From Diaminobutyricibacter sp. McL0608 (GTDB taxonomy: Bacteria; Actinomycetota; Actinomycetes; Actinomycetales; Microbacteriaceae), in the NCBI RefSeq assembly GCF_039613825.1, contig NZ_CP154826.1, positions 2,542,001-2,606,000 on the forward strand: DNA of 64,000 nt, in the 5' to 3' direction. A program made the position numbers and the translations under genes. A model generated the notes under the pieces. It worked only from the letters and a program-made list of their open reading frames with translations. It was not told the DNA's origin and ran no database searches. This document shows positions 7,778 to 16,901 of this stretch, piece after piece. Numbering within the stretch: the first letter of the stretch is position 1; each line of letters opens with the position of its first letter.

Positions 7778-9028
7778 GTGAACACCGATTCCGCCCTCCC
7801 GCGCCGAGCTGCGGGCAGTCTGGTCAGCAGCGACGTGCGCACGCACAACCTCGCGCTCGTGATGCGCACGATCGCGGAGAGCGGCCCGAGTGCGCGCAGC
7901 GACCTCGCGACCGCGACAGGCCTCACCCGGGGCTCCATCACCGCCCTGGTGGGAGCATTGTCCGACGCCGGGCTGGTGCGTGAATCTGTCAGCGTGCCCG
8001 GTGAAGGTTCCGGCCGCCCCAAGACTCTCATCGGAATCGCCGCCGACCGGCTCGCGCTCGTCGCCGTTCAGATCGATGCCGACCTGGTCACCGTCGTCGT
8101 GCACGACCTCGCCGGAAGGGTGCTCGACCGCGCGGCGACCCACCACGGGCGCCCGATGGGCGACCCTGACACGATCCTCGATCTCGCGGCGGAACGCCTC
8201 CGCGCCGCCTTTGAGCGCATCGCCGACGCCGGCCGCCGTATCGCGGGCCTGACTGTGATCGTATTCGCGCCGGTGGGCGGCGATCCGCGCGTCGTCGTCG
8301 CGGACACCGACCTGGGCTGGGGCAGGGTCGACGTGCTCGCGGGCCTGGAAGCCCGCATCCCGGGTTTCCCTGCTGACGCGACGCTGACGGCGGATGCGCC
8401 CCTCGCGGCCCTCGCCGAACGCCGGCTCCTCGGCGATGTCGACGACGTGCTCTATCTCAAGAGCAACAGCGGCATCGGCGGAGCGATCATCTCGAATGGT
8501 CAACTGGTCGAGGGCGCCAACGCGATCGCCGGATCCGTCGGCCACATCGCGATCGACCACGACGGCGCACGGTGCGAGTGCGGCCAGCGGGGATGCCTCG
8601 TGACCGTTGCAGGTCCCGATGTCGTGCTCGGTCGCGCGGGGCTCGGACCGCTTCTGGCGTCGTCCGGGCTCACGGCAGCCCTGGACGAGCTCGTCGCCCG
8701 GGTGCGCGCTGAGGAACCGGATGCTGCAGCCGCGTTCGCAGACGCGGCCGATTGGATCGCGCGGGCCGTCGCCATCCTGCGGATGACGGTCGATCCGCAG
8801 GTCGTGGTTCTCGGTGGGTACTGGGCGGACCTCGCCGACCTCATCGCGGACGCCGCGATCCCTCGCCTCCAGCTCGCCGCGGATCCGTCACTGCGCGACT
8901 CGGAGACGGCCCGGTCCCTCCGGGTGGTCGCCGGATCCCTGGGTGGCGACGCCGCGCTCACGGGGGCGTTCTGGCAGTTGCGCGACGATCTGCTCGCCGA
9001 TCCGCTGGCGCTCGTCGACCTGGCGTAG
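7778..9028 (+). CDS. ROK family transcriptional regulator
   Basis: The 416-residue protein has an N-terminal winged helix (about 20-75, with DLATATGLTRGSITALVGALSDAGLV) and a ROK sugar-kinase-like domain. The zinc site CxCGxxGC is intact (CECGQRGCL near 267-275), and GGAIISNGQLVEGANAIAGSVGHI is the conserved glycan pocket segment. NagC/XylR-type ROK repressors release DNA on binding a sugar. The GTG start lacks a ribosome site; GATTCT (7766-7771) lies 6 bases before it. The downstream MFS transporter and esterase are its likely targets, with a palindromic site in their promoter (9050-9062). Confidence 0.92.
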   Translation: MNTDSALPRRAAGSLVSSDVRTHNLALVMRTIAESGPSARSDLATATGLTRGSITALVGALSDAGLVRESVSVPGEGSGRPKTLIGIAADRLALVAVQIDADLVTVVVHDLAGRVLDRAATHHGRPMGDPDTILDLAAERLRAAFERIADAGRRIAGLTVIVFAPVGGDPRVVVADTDLGWGRVDVLAGLEARIPGFPADATLTADAPLAALAERRLLGDVDDVLYLKSNSGIGGAIISNGQLVEGANAIAGSVGHIAIDHDGARCECGQRGCLVTVAGPDVVLGRAGLGPLLASSGLTAALDELVARVRAEEPDAAAAFADAADWIARAVAILRMTVDPQVVVLGGYWADLADLIADAAIPRLQLAADPSLRDSETARSLRVVAGSLGGDAALTGAFWQLRDDLLADPLALVDLA

Positions 9029-9049
9029 CAGTCGGTCATGACGTTTTAG

Positions 9050-9062
9050 TTCAACGCTTGAA
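9050..9062. promoter_or_regulatory. Putative ROK operator TTCAA-CGC-TTGAA at the MFS promoter
   Basis: A perfect 5-3-5 inverted repeat. It overlaps TTGAAT (9058-9063), which is 17 bases from CATACT (9081-9086), a plausible -35/-10 pair for the MFS gene. Repressor binding would block polymerase. The assignment to the adjacent ROK protein is inferred from position. Confidence 0.5.
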
Positions 9063-9160
9063 TTATTCGCGAGAAGGCTACATACTCGATACCTAGCGGC
9101 GCACGGTTTTGCGCTGACTCGGCCCTCGCAGCCGCAACCCACTCAACGACGAGGAGTGTT

Positions 9161-10456
9161 GTGTCCACGCATTCACCCGAATTCGACGCCGTCGAATCCG
9201 CCCCAGCAGCAGACGCCACCGCCCCCGAGGCCCCCACCTCGCCCCCGGCCACCCGCCGGCTCCTGCCATCGCTCGGCATCGCATCCCTGGTGCTGTTCGC
9301 AACGTACGCCGGCCTCATCTCGGTGCTCCTGCCGATCCAGGTCACGGCGATCGACGCCGCCCACAAGATTCCCAACCTCGCCATCGTGACGACCGTGTCG
9401 TTCGTCTTCACCCTGTTCGCCCAACCGATCGTCGGCGCGTTCAGCGACCGGACCCGAAGCCGCCTCGGCCGCCGCGCACCCTGGATGATCATCGGCGCTG
9501 CGGTCGCCGCCATCTTCCTGGTCGGGCTCGGCAGTCTGAGCTCGATCCTCTGGATCACCGTCTTCTGGGTGATCATCCAGGTCGCGCTCAATGCGCTGCA
9601 GGGCCCGCTGAGCGCGATCACCCCCGACCGCTTCCCGCGCAGCCGCCGAGGCATCGCCTCCGCGATGATCGGCCTCGGCACGATGGTCGGCGGAACGGTC
9701 GGCGTGATCGTCGCCTCGCAGCTGGCGCGCAACGTCGGCATCGGTTACACCGTCTTCGGTGCGGCAGTGCTGATCGTCACCCTGCTGTTCGTCGTGCTCA
9801 ACCGTGACTTCTCCAGCAAGAACGTCGTGCACCCGCCGTTCAGATGGAAAGCGTTCGCCGCAGGCTTCTGGATCAATCCACGCAAGAACCCCGACTTCGC
9901 GTGGGCGTTCGCAGCGCGCTTCCTGTTCATCCTCGGCTACTTCGTGACGGTGACCTACCAGCTGTTCATCCTCACCGACTACATCAAGCTGCCCTTGGCC
10001 CAGGCGACCGGCACGATCGCGCTCCTGAGCATCGCATCGCTCGTGACCACGATCATCTCGATCTCGGTCGCCGGCTGGCTCAGCGACAAGCTGGGGCGCC
10101 GCAAGGTCTTCATCTACGTAGCGACCGTGCTGATGATCATCGGCCTTGCTGCGCCGCTGGTCATGCCGACCGTGACGGGGATGTTCATCATGAGCGCCGT
10201 CAACGGTCTCGGCTTCGGCCTGTACATGGCATGCGACACGGCCCTCATGACCGAGGTGCTCCCGGGCGGCGGCGTCGCAGCGGGCAAGGATCTCGGCATC
10301 CTGAACGTCGCGACCAACATCCCGCAGGCGCTGAGCCCGGTCATCGCCGCGATCCTGATCGGATCGCTCGGCGGTTACCCGGCGCTCTTCGTCTTCGCCA
10401 TGATCGCCGTCGCGCTCGCGGCGCTCGTGCTCATTCCCATCAAGAGCGTTCGATAG
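9161..10456 (+). CDS. MFS transporter
   Basis: A 431-residue major facilitator with twelve hydrophobic segments. The family loop motif between helices 2 and 3 is visible as GAFSDRTRSRLGRRAPW, and its repeat in the second half as GWLSDKLGRRKVFIY. The first 40 residues are Pro/Ala-rich and cytoplasmic. The substrate is unknown, but its position between a ROK regulator and a carboxylesterase suggests uptake of a sugar or sugar ester. The GTG start follows GAGGAGTGTT, a good ribosome site; an upstream promoter carries a palindromic operator. The esterase begins 11 bases after its stop. Confidence 0.9.
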   Translation: MSTHSPEFDAVESAPAADATAPEAPTSPPATRRLLPSLGIASLVLFATYAGLISVLLPIQVTAIDAAHKIPNLAIVTTVSFVFTLFAQPIVGAFSDRTRSRLGRRAPWMIIGAAVAAIFLVGLGSLSSILWITVFWVIIQVALNALQGPLSAITPDRFPRSRRGIASAMIGLGTMVGGTVGVIVASQLARNVGIGYTVFGAAVLIVTLLFVVLNRDFSSKNVVHPPFRWKAFAAGFWINPRKNPDFAWAFAARFLFILGYFVTVTYQLFILTDYIKLPLAQATGTIALLSIASLVTTIISISVAGWLSDKLGRRKVFIYVATVLMIIGLAAPLVMPTVTGMFIMSAVNGLGFGLYMACDTALMTEVLPGGGVAAGKDLGILNVATNIPQALSPVIAAILIGSLGGYPALFVFAMIAVALAALVLIPIKSVR

Positions 10457-10467
10457 GAGACGAGACC

Positions 10468-11955
10468 ATGTCAGACGCTCGAATCGACGTCACCACCACA
10501 GCGGGTGTCGTCCGAGGCATCCAGCGAGACGGGTCGGCCGCCTTCCTCGGCATCCCGTTCGCCGAGCCGCCCGTCGGCGACCTGCGCTTCGCCGCGCCTG
10601 TCGCGCACCGCCGCTGGAACGGCGTGCTCGACGCCACACGCTACGGTGCGACCCCTCAGCGCAAAGCCCTCGCCGAGATCACCCTCATTCCCGAGCCGTC
10701 CATCGCCGGGACCTCGACGCTCAACGTGAACGTGTTCACTCCTGCGCCCGGACGGACGGATGCCGCACTCCCCGTGCTGGTCTGGATCCACGGGGGCGGC
10801 TTCGTCGCCGGTTCCCCGGCCAGCCCCTGGTACGACGGAGCGGCCTTCAGCCGCGACGGCATCGTCACGGTGTCCGTGTCGTACCGACTGGGCTTCGACG
10901 GTTTCGGCTGGATCGAGGATGCGCCCCACAACCGCGGGATCCGCGACTGGATCCTGGCCCTTGAATGGGTGCGCGACAACATCGCCCGGTTCGGCGGCGA
11001 CCCCCGGCGGGTGACGATCGCCGGACAGTCCGCCGGAGGCGGGGCGGTGCTGTCGCTCCTCGCTGTGCCGTCCGCATCAGCTCTGTTCCACCGGGTCATC
11101 TCGATCTCCGGGGCCACCTCGGACCTGCCGCTGGCAGCATCCGAGGACGCCGGGCGCGCGCTCGCGGCCGCCGGAGGAGTGCTGCCGACCCGTACCGGGT
11201 TGAGCACGCTCGACGAGAAGGAGATCCTGCGGTTGCAGGCCGCCGTCGCCCCGATGGGCGGCGACTCCTCGGGTGATCCGCTCGACGGTATCGTCGCTCT
11301 CGCCGCCGGCGGACTCATCTGGGGGCCGGTCGTCGACGGCGACCTGCTGCCCGAACCGGTCGCGGTCGCGATCGCCAACGGCGTCGGGGCGGACAAGCAG
11401 CTGGTGCTGGGCGCGACGGACAACGAATTCAACATGGCCCTGGCCCCCGGCGCCGCGCCGCTCGAGGCGGTCGACCCGGCCCTCGTGCTCGGACGGATGG
11501 GTCTCCCCGAGGAGACGGTCGCCGGATACATCGCGATGCACGACACGCTCGGGACCGCAGGTGTCCTCGGCCAGTTCGTCACCGACCGGATGTTCCGCGC
11601 ACCCGCCCTCGCGATCGCGAGGGAACGCATCCGCCACGACGCACCCACCTGGCTGTACCGCTTTGCCTGGCCGTCCCCGACGATGGGCGGAGCCTGCCAC
11701 TGCCTGGACGTGCCGTTCTTCTTCGACAGCCTCGCTGCCGACCGGGTCGATGTGATCGCAGGGAGCGCACCGCCGCAGGAGCTTGCAGACACGGTGCATG
11801 GCGCGGCAGTGCAGTTCATTGCGACCGGCGACCCCGGCTGGACGGCCTTCGACGACGCCGACGAGTCCGCCCGCGTCTTCGACCTGCCGAGCGAGGATGT
11901 CGCTCACGGCTACGCGGATGCGGCGGCGCTGCTGCCGGTCGACGAGCGAGCCTGA
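10468..11955 (+). CDS. Carboxylesterase, type B family
   Basis: A 495-residue alpha/beta hydrolase of the carboxylesterase/cholinesterase family. The N-terminus matches the family (GIQRDGSAAFLGIPFAEPPVGDLRF), the oxyanion loop is WIHGGGFVAGS, and the nucleophile elbow is GQSAGG with the Ser near residue 190. There is no signal peptide, so it acts on imported substrate. The ATG has an AGGAGA site and lies 11 bases after the MFS stop, forming an operon under the ROK regulator. The context suggests hydrolysis of an imported ester. A second, only distantly similar paralogue lies at 22716-24389. Confidence 0.92.
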   Translation: MSDARIDVTTTAGVVRGIQRDGSAAFLGIPFAEPPVGDLRFAAPVAHRRWNGVLDATRYGATPQRKALAEITLIPEPSIAGTSTLNVNVFTPAPGRTDAALPVLVWIHGGGFVAGSPASPWYDGAAFSRDGIVTVSVSYRLGFDGFGWIEDAPHNRGIRDWILALEWVRDNIARFGGDPRRVTIAGQSAGGGAVLSLLAVPSASALFHRVISISGATSDLPLAASEDAGRALAAAGGVLPTRTGLSTLDEKEILRLQAAVAPMGGDSSGDPLDGIVALAAGGLIWGPVVDGDLLPEPVAVAIANGVGADKQLVLGATDNEFNMALAPGAAPLEAVDPALVLGRMGLPEETVAGYIAMHDTLGTAGVLGQFVTDRMFRAPALAIARERIRHDAPTWLYRFAWPSPTMGGACHCLDVPFFFDSLAADRVDVIAGSAPPQELADTVHGAAVQFIATGDPGWTAFDDADESARVFDLPSEDVAHGYADAAALLPVDERA

Positions 11956-11998
11956 CAGAAGAGGTGCGGACCACGGGGCTGTCCGGGTCCGGCCGACA

Positions 11999-12036
11999 CG
12001 GGAGCGGGCACATCGTTGGGGGTGTGCCCGCTCCCG
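11999..12036. terminator. Strong hairpin between the esterase and the FAD oxidase gene
   Basis: CGGGAGCGGGCACA pairs perfectly with TGTGCCCGCTCCCG around a 10-base loop. It lies between convergent genes and probably ends transcription from both sides. No T-run follows. Confidence 0.82.
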
Positions 12037-12047
12037 ATCTCAGTCGA

Positions 12048-13439
12048 TCAGCCGAACACCTTGCCGGGGTTCATGATGCCGAGCGGGTCGAAGACGCCTT
12101 TCAGCTTCACCTGGAGCTCGTAGACGTCGTCGCCCAGCTCGTCCGCAAGCCACCGGCGCTTGAGCAGCCCGACACCGTGCTCGCCGGTCAGGGTTCCGCC
12201 CAGTTCGATCGCCGTTCGGAACAGCTCGCCCGCAGCATCCCAGACGCGGTCGGGAACGTCGTCCCCCTCGTACGTGAAATTGGGGTGCAGGTTGCCGTCG
12301 CCGGCGTGCGCGACCGTCGGGATGGCGACGTCGTACTTGTCACTGATCGCGCGGATCGCCTCGAACATCTGCGGCATGCGCGAACGCGGGACGGAGACAT
12401 CCTCGATCAGCACATTCCCGTGCGCTTCGAGGGCCGAATGGAACGCACGGCGGATGGCCAGCAGCCGTTCGCCCTCGGCCGCGTCCGTCGAGACCCGCAC
12501 GGTGCCTCCGGATGCGCGGATCAGCTCGGATGCGGCAGCCGCATCCGTCGCGGAGGCCAGGCCGTCGAACTGCACCAGAAGAAAGGCTGCTCCCCCGGAC
12601 GCTCCCATCGCCGCCTCGATCGTCTCCGCGCCCAGATGGGCCGCGATGCTTTCGAGCGAGGGGCCGTCGAGCAGTTCCATCACGGCGGGCCGGAGCCGGG
12701 ATGCTGTCACCCGGGCGGATGCGGCTGCCGCGCGGCCCACATCCGGGAACAGCGCACCGATCGTCGTGACGCCGCCCACCGGAAGCGGGAGGACCCGGAC
12801 GGTCGCGTCCACGATCACGCCCAGCGCGCCCTCCGAACCGACGAAAAGAGCCGTGAGGTCGAAGCCGGTCACGCCCTTCACCGTGCGATGGCCCGTGCGG
12901 ATCAGGCGCCCGTCGGGGAGGACGACCGACAATCCGAGGACGGCTTCGCGGGTCACCCCGTACTTCGCGCACAGCAGGCCGCCGGCGTTCGTAGCGATGT
13001 TGCCGCCGACCGAGGAGATCGCCTTGCTCGCCGGATCGGGTGCGAACCAGAGTCCGTGCGGACGGAGCGCGGTGTTCAGGTCGGCGTTGATCACTCCGGG
13101 CTCCACGACCGCGAGTTCGTCCTCCGGACTGATCTCGAGGATGCGGTCCATGCCCGCCACGCTCAGCACGATCGCACCGTCGGTGCCGTTCGCCCCGCCC
13201 GCGAGTCCCGTGCCGGCGCCCCGGGGGACCACCGGGATGCGGAACTCGGTGGCAGCCTGCATCGTCGCCTGCACATCGGCGACCGATCGGGCCTTCACGA
13301 GGGCGAGCGGCCTGCCCGGGGAGACCCAGCCGGACCGATCGGTGCGCAGCGCATCCAGTTCTGCCGGGTCTGTATTGAGGACGCCCGCAGCGGTGGCCTC
13401 CGGGCCGAGTGCCGCTGCAAGCCAGCTGATCGCATCCAT
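12048..13439 (-). CDS. FAD-binding oxidase, GlcD / D-lactate dehydrogenase type
   Basis: The 463-residue protein has the PCMH-type FAD domain first (about 40-215: [14 protein letters not shown], the ADP-binding loop, and [19 protein letters not shown]) and a C-terminal FAD-linked oxidase domain with the conserved [15 protein letters not shown] and [15 protein letters not shown] segments that hold catalytic histidines. It oxidises a 2-hydroxy acid such as glycolate or D-lactate; specificity cannot be read. No GlcE or GlcF partner gene is adjacent. TAGTCT (13447-13452, complement) lies 7 bases before the ATG, fitting a leaderless start. Confidence 0.9.
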   Translation of the reverse strand: MDAISWLAAALGPEATAAGVLNTDPAELDALRTDRSGWVSPGRPLALVKARSVADVQATMQAATEFRIPVVPRGAGTGLAGGANGTDGAIVLSVAGMDRILEISPEDELAVVEPGVINADLNTALRPHGLWFAPDPASKAISSVGGNIATNAGGLLCAKYGVTREAVLGLSVVLPDGRLIRTGHRTVKGVTGFDLTALFVGSEGALGVIVDATVRVLPLPVGGVTTIGALFPDVGRAAAASARVTASRLRPAVMELLDGPSLESIAAHLGAETIEAAMGASGGAAFLLVQFDGLASATDAAAASELIRASGGTVRVSTDAAEGERLLAIRRAFHSALEAHGNVLIEDVSVPRSRMPQMFEAIRAISDKYDVAIPTVAHAGDGNLHPNFTYEGDDVPDRVWDAAGELFRTAIELGGTLTGEHGVGLLKRRWLADELGDDVYELQVKLKGVFDPLGIMNPGKVFG

Positions 13440-13515
13440 GCGTGCCAGACTAGCCGCGTGCGGTCAGGTCCGATTTCCGCTACCAAACGTCGGTGGCGAG
13501 TGTCAGGCTGGAGAG

Positions 13516-15024
13516 ATGAACGCGCCCCGACCGGAAGCACCGCTCACCGACCCCGTCTTCGCCGAGCGCTATCGGGCGATGTCGTCGCGGGACGCACGGT
13601 TCGACGGCCAGTTCATCACGGGGGTCCACACCACCGGAATCTACTGCCGGCCCAGTTGCCCTGCCGTGACACCCAAACCCGGCAACGTCACGTTCTATCT
13701 GACCGCGGCGGCCGCCCACGAGGCCGGCCTCCGCGCCTGCAAACGCTGCCTGCCCGATGCGGTGCCCGGCTCCCCCGAATGGAACATCCGCGATGACCTG
13801 GCAGCACGTGCCATGCGCCTCATCGCCGACGGCACCGTCGAACGCGAAGGCGTGCCGGGCCTCGCCCGTCGCCTCGGCTACACGCCCCGGCACGTCGGAC
13901 GCGTGTTGGCCAGTGAGCTTGGCGCCGGCCCGCTCGCCCTCGCCCGCGCCCACCGGGCCCAGACCGCTCGCCTCCTGCTCGCCGGGACCGAACTCTCCAT
14001 CACGGATGTGGCCTTCGCGGCGGGGTTCACGAGCGTCCGGCAGTTCAACGAGACCATGGCCGACATCTATCGCACCACGCCCGGGGCGATCCGGGCTGCG
14101 ACGAAAGGGCGACCGGACCGTCCTGCACGCGCGCACCCGCACGCCGGCCAGGCAGCATCCCTCAGCCTGCGCCTGCCCGCCCGGGCGCCCTTCGACGGCG
14201 CCGCCCTCTTCTCGTTCCTGGCGGCTCGCGCCGTGCCGACGGCCGAAGCCGGGGACGCCACCACATATTCGCGCGCCATCGCGCTGCCGCACGGGCCGGC
14301 GGTCGTCACCCTCACGCTCGACGGAACCGCCACGAGCCCACACGTCAACTGCGAGGCGCACCTCGCGGACGTCGCCGACCTCGCCCCGCTCGTCGCACGT
14401 GTGCGACGGCTTCTCGACCTGGATGCGGACGCCGTCGCGATCGACGAGGCGCTCGCCTCCGATCCGGCACTGGCCGCCAGCGTGCGAGACGCCCCAGGCA
14501 GGCGCGTGCCCGGAAGCATCGACGCGGAAGAGATCCTCTTCCGAGCGCTCATCGGACAACAGGTGTCGGTGGCCGGTGCGCGTACAGCGCTCGCCCGGCT
14601 GACCGAAGCGCTCGGAACCCCGATCGAGGCAGCGCCGTTCACTCGGCTCTTCCCGACCGCGCAACAGATCGCGGAAGGCGGTCGTGACGTGCTCCGGGGC
14701 CCCACCCGGCGTGTCGAGACGATCCTCGCGACCGCCGAGGCGCTGGCCGACGGACGCCTCGTCATCGACGTCGGCGAGTCGCGCGAGGAACTCGAGGCGC
14801 GACTGACCGCGCTGCCCGGGATCGGGCCCTGGACGGCCGGATACGTGGCCATGCGGGTGCTGGGGAGCCCGGACATCCTGCTCACCAGCGATCTCGTCAT
14901 CCGGCAGGGCGCAGCACGCCTGGGGCTCCCCGATGGTCCCCGCGAACTGGCCGAACGCGGGGCCCGGTGGGCTCCCTGGCGCAGCTACGCCGGAATGCAC
15001 TTGTGGCGGGCGGCCCAGGCGTAG
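13516..15024 (+). CDS. Ada/AlkA fusion: methyl-sensing regulator with 3-methyladenine glycosylase
   Basis: Three modules in 502 residues. Residues 10-85 are the Ada zinc domain, with Cys44, Cys48, Cys75 and Cys78; Cys44 is the expected methylphosphotriester acceptor. Residues about 95-195 are an AraC-type double HTH ([39 protein letters not shown]). Residues about 215-500 are an AlkA glycosylase with the hairpin [11 protein letters not shown] near 432 and the catalytic aspartate Asp459 in LLTSDLVIR. The protein couples sensing of alkylated DNA to excision of 3-methyladenine. The Ogt-type methyltransferase domain of E. coli Ada is absent. CAGGCT sits 6 bases before the ATG, but GGAGAG may serve as a ribosome site. 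Confidence 0.94.
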   Translation: MNAPRPEAPLTDPVFAERYRAMSSRDARFDGQFITGVHTTGIYCRPSCPAVTPKPGNVTFYLTAAAAHEAGLRACKRCLPDAVPGSPEWNIRDDLAARAMRLIADGTVEREGVPGLARRLGYTPRHVGRVLASELGAGPLALARAHRAQTARLLLAGTELSITDVAFAAGFTSVRQFNETMADIYRTTPGAIRAATKGRPDRPARAHPHAGQAASLSLRLPARAPFDGAALFSFLAARAVPTAEAGDATTYSRAIALPHGPAVVTLTLDGTATSPHVNCEAHLADVADLAPLVARVRRLLDLDADAVAIDEALASDPALAASVRDAPGRRVPGSIDAEEILFRALIGQQVSVAGARTALARLTEALGTPIEAAPFTRLFPTAQQIAEGGRDVLRGPTRRVETILATAEALADGRLVIDVGESREELEARLTALPGIGPWTAGYVAMRVLGSPDILLTSDLVIRQGAARLGLPDGPRELAERGARWAPWRSYAGMHLWRAAQA

Positions 15025-15061
15025 GATCGAAATCGAAGCCGGGACGGAGGAGGACGCGCAC

Positions 15062-15829
15062 GTGCCTTCGATCACTGTGGTGATTCCGGCTCTGAACGAC
15101 TCCGTCATGCTGGCGAGATGCCTGGCCGACCTTCAGGTCCAGTTGCGTCCCGCGGACGAGATCATCGTCGTCGACAACGGCAGCACGGACGACACGGCTG
15201 CGGTCGCCCGCGCCGGCGGCGCCCGCGTGCTCGAGCAGCCCGTGCGCGGCATCTGGCCGGCGACCTCGACCGGCTACGACGGCGCGACGGGCGACCTGAT
15301 CGCACGACTCGACGCGGACTCACGGCCACCCGCGGACTGGCTGCTTCACATCGAGGCGGAGTTCATCGACTCCCCCGAGATCTCCGTCCTCACCGGGCCA
15401 GGCGTGTTCTACGACGGCAACCCCCTGGTCGCGGGCCTCGGGCAGTGGCTCTACATCGGAGGGTTCTTCTGGTCCATGTCGGTCTGGCTGGGCCAGCCCC
15501 CCGTCTTCGGGTCGAACTTCGCCATGCGGCGGGAAGTCTGGCAGCGCGTACGCGGACGGGTGCACCGTGACCTGCGCGAGATCCACGACGACCTCGACCT
15601 GAGCATCCACCTCGACCCCGACCAGGTCGTCCGGCTCGACGAACGGCTCACGGTCGGGATCTCGTCGCGCCCGTTCGCGACGTGGCGCGGACTGGGACGA
15701 CGCCTCAGCTGGGCGTATTCCACTCTGCGCATGCACCTGCCGGAGGAGTCCCCGTGGCGGCGGCGCGCGGCCAGGCGCCGCTGGGAAGAAGAGCACGCCG
15801 AACAGGAACTCCCCGGCGCCATCGCCTGA
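15062..15829 (+). CDS. Glycosyltransferase family 2 protein
   Basis: The 255-residue protein has the GT-A fold N-terminus (ITVVIPALNDSVMLARCLADL), the nucleotide site (VVDNGSTDDT), the metal motif LDADSRPP and an acceptor-side segment REIHDDLDLSIHL. One hydrophobic stretch, LYIGGFFWSMSVWL at about 122-135, may associate with the membrane. The sugar and acceptor are unknown. I placed the start at GTG 15062 because a GGAGGAGG site lies about 10 bases upstream and homology starts immediately; the longer frame from 14933 overlaps the Ada/AlkA gene. Confidence 0.9.
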   Translation: MPSITVVIPALNDSVMLARCLADLQVQLRPADEIIVVDNGSTDDTAAVARAGGARVLEQPVRGIWPATSTGYDGATGDLIARLDADSRPPADWLLHIEAEFIDSPEISVLTGPGVFYDGNPLVAGLGQWLYIGGFFWSMSVWLGQPPVFGSNFAMRREVWQRVRGRVHRDLREIHDDLDLSIHLDPDQVVRLDERLTVGISSRPFATWRGLGRRLSWAYSTLRMHLPEESPWRRRAARRRWEEEHAEQELPGAIA

Positions 15830-15862
15830 GCCCCGCCCTGCTGCTCGCCCCATGCTCGCTCG

Positions 15863-15919
15863 CGAGAACAGAGTTGTTCCCGTTATCGGCTCGTTGGAGC
15901 GGGAAGAACCCTGTTCTCG
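15863..15919. terminator. Long near-perfect inverted repeat between convergent genes
   Basis: The two 20-base arms (15863-15882 and 15900-15919) match at 18 of 20 positions around a 17-base loop. The outer nine pairs, CGAGAACAG/CTGTTCTCG, are perfect. There is no T-run. The likely role is a bidirectional terminator for the glycosyltransferase and hydrolase genes. Confidence 0.7.
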
Positions 15920-15936
15920 GCGAAAGTGCCTGCGGG

Positions 15937-16836
15937 TCAGGCCGAAGCGAACAGGGCGAGCATGTCGCGGGCGAGCTGGTTCGGGGCCGTCTCGCAGGGG
16001 CTGTGGCCGGTGCGGTACACGGCGAGAGTGGCCGCGATCTGCTGGGCGAACGCCGCATGCAGGTGGGTCGGCCAGAGATCGTGGTTGCCGGTTGCAACGA
16101 GCTTGGGGATGGGGTCGGCCGCGACGTCCGCGCGAGTGTCGGGAACCTGCTTCATCAGACCCACGATGTCGTCGACGCTGGAGCGCTTTGTGAGCGCGAA
16201 CCGTTCGCGCACGAAGGCCAGACGGCTCTGCGGAACCTTGTTCTTGTTCGTGACGATGCCCCAGATCATCAGCCCGGCCCCCTGACGCCCGTTCAGGAAC
16301 CAGCTCAGCCAGCCGATGGTGCGCACCCCGCGGAAGGCCTGGCCCGGTTCGGGCGGCGTGGTGAGCAGCGTCAGGCTGCGGAACAGCTCTGGATGCTCCA
16401 CCAGTGCGATCTGGCTGAGGATACCCGCGAAAGAGTAGCCGAGGACATGCGCCGGCGTTCCGGCGCGCAGGAATGCGACGACGTCGGCCACCAGCAGCTC
16501 GTAGGTGTAGTGGCCGCCCGGCACGGGCCCCGCGTCAGCGGACTCGTACTGCCCGGCGAGGTCGAAGCTCTGCACGAAGTAGCCGCCCGCGGCGAGAATC
16601 GGCGCCAGGAGGTAGAAGTCTTCTTTCGAACCGGTCACCCCCGGGATGAGCACGACGCGGGGATCGCTGGGGTTGCCCAGCGCGAAGGTCGCGAGCCGGC
16701 CGCTCGGAGCGTCGAACGTGGAGAAGACCGCGCCGACCGGAGCGATCGACCAGTCGATGTCCGGCAGGCTCGCATCGAGGCGTTCCGCCTCATCGCCTCC
16801 GCCCGCGAGCCCGGGCTGCCTTTCTCCGATGGACAC
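15937..16836 (-). CDS. Alpha/beta hydrolase
   Basis: The 299-residue protein has the alpha/beta hydrolase core: VVLIPGVTGSKEDFYLLAPILAAGGYFVQSFDLAGQYES, the nucleophile elbow GYSFAG, and a C-terminal GNHDLWPTHLHAAFA that probably supplies the catalytic histidine region. No signal peptide is seen. The substrate is unknown. The start is GTG 16836; TAGCGT (16843-16848, complement) lies 6 bases upstream, so the message is probably leaderless. It diverges from the fumarylacetoacetase-family gene, whose start has the same layout. Confidence 0.85.
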   Translation of the reverse strand: MSIGERQPGLAGGGDEAERLDASLPDIDWSIAPVGAVFSTFDAPSGRLATFALGNPSDPRVVLIPGVTGSKEDFYLLAPILAAGGYFVQSFDLAGQYESADAGPVPGGHYTYELLVADVVAFLRAGTPAHVLGYSFAGILSQIALVEHPELFRSLTLLTTPPEPGQAFRGVRTIGWLSWFLNGRQGAGLMIWGIVTNKNKVPQSRLAFVRERFALTKRSSVDDIVGLMKQVPDTRADVAADPIPKLVATGNHDLWPTHLHAAFAQQIAATLAVYRTGHSPCETAPNQLARDMLALFASA

Positions 16837-16901
16837 ACACCCACGCTAGCTGTTTCGACCGACGTTTTCCGGCAGCCGAGCCTGCCCGATAGCCTTGGAG
16901 C

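Noticed and set aside
12160-13515. In-frame extension upstream of the Ada/AlkA gene
   Set aside because: It covers the oppositely oriented FAD oxidase; residues are Ser/Arg/Pro-rich and homology begins at ATG 13516.
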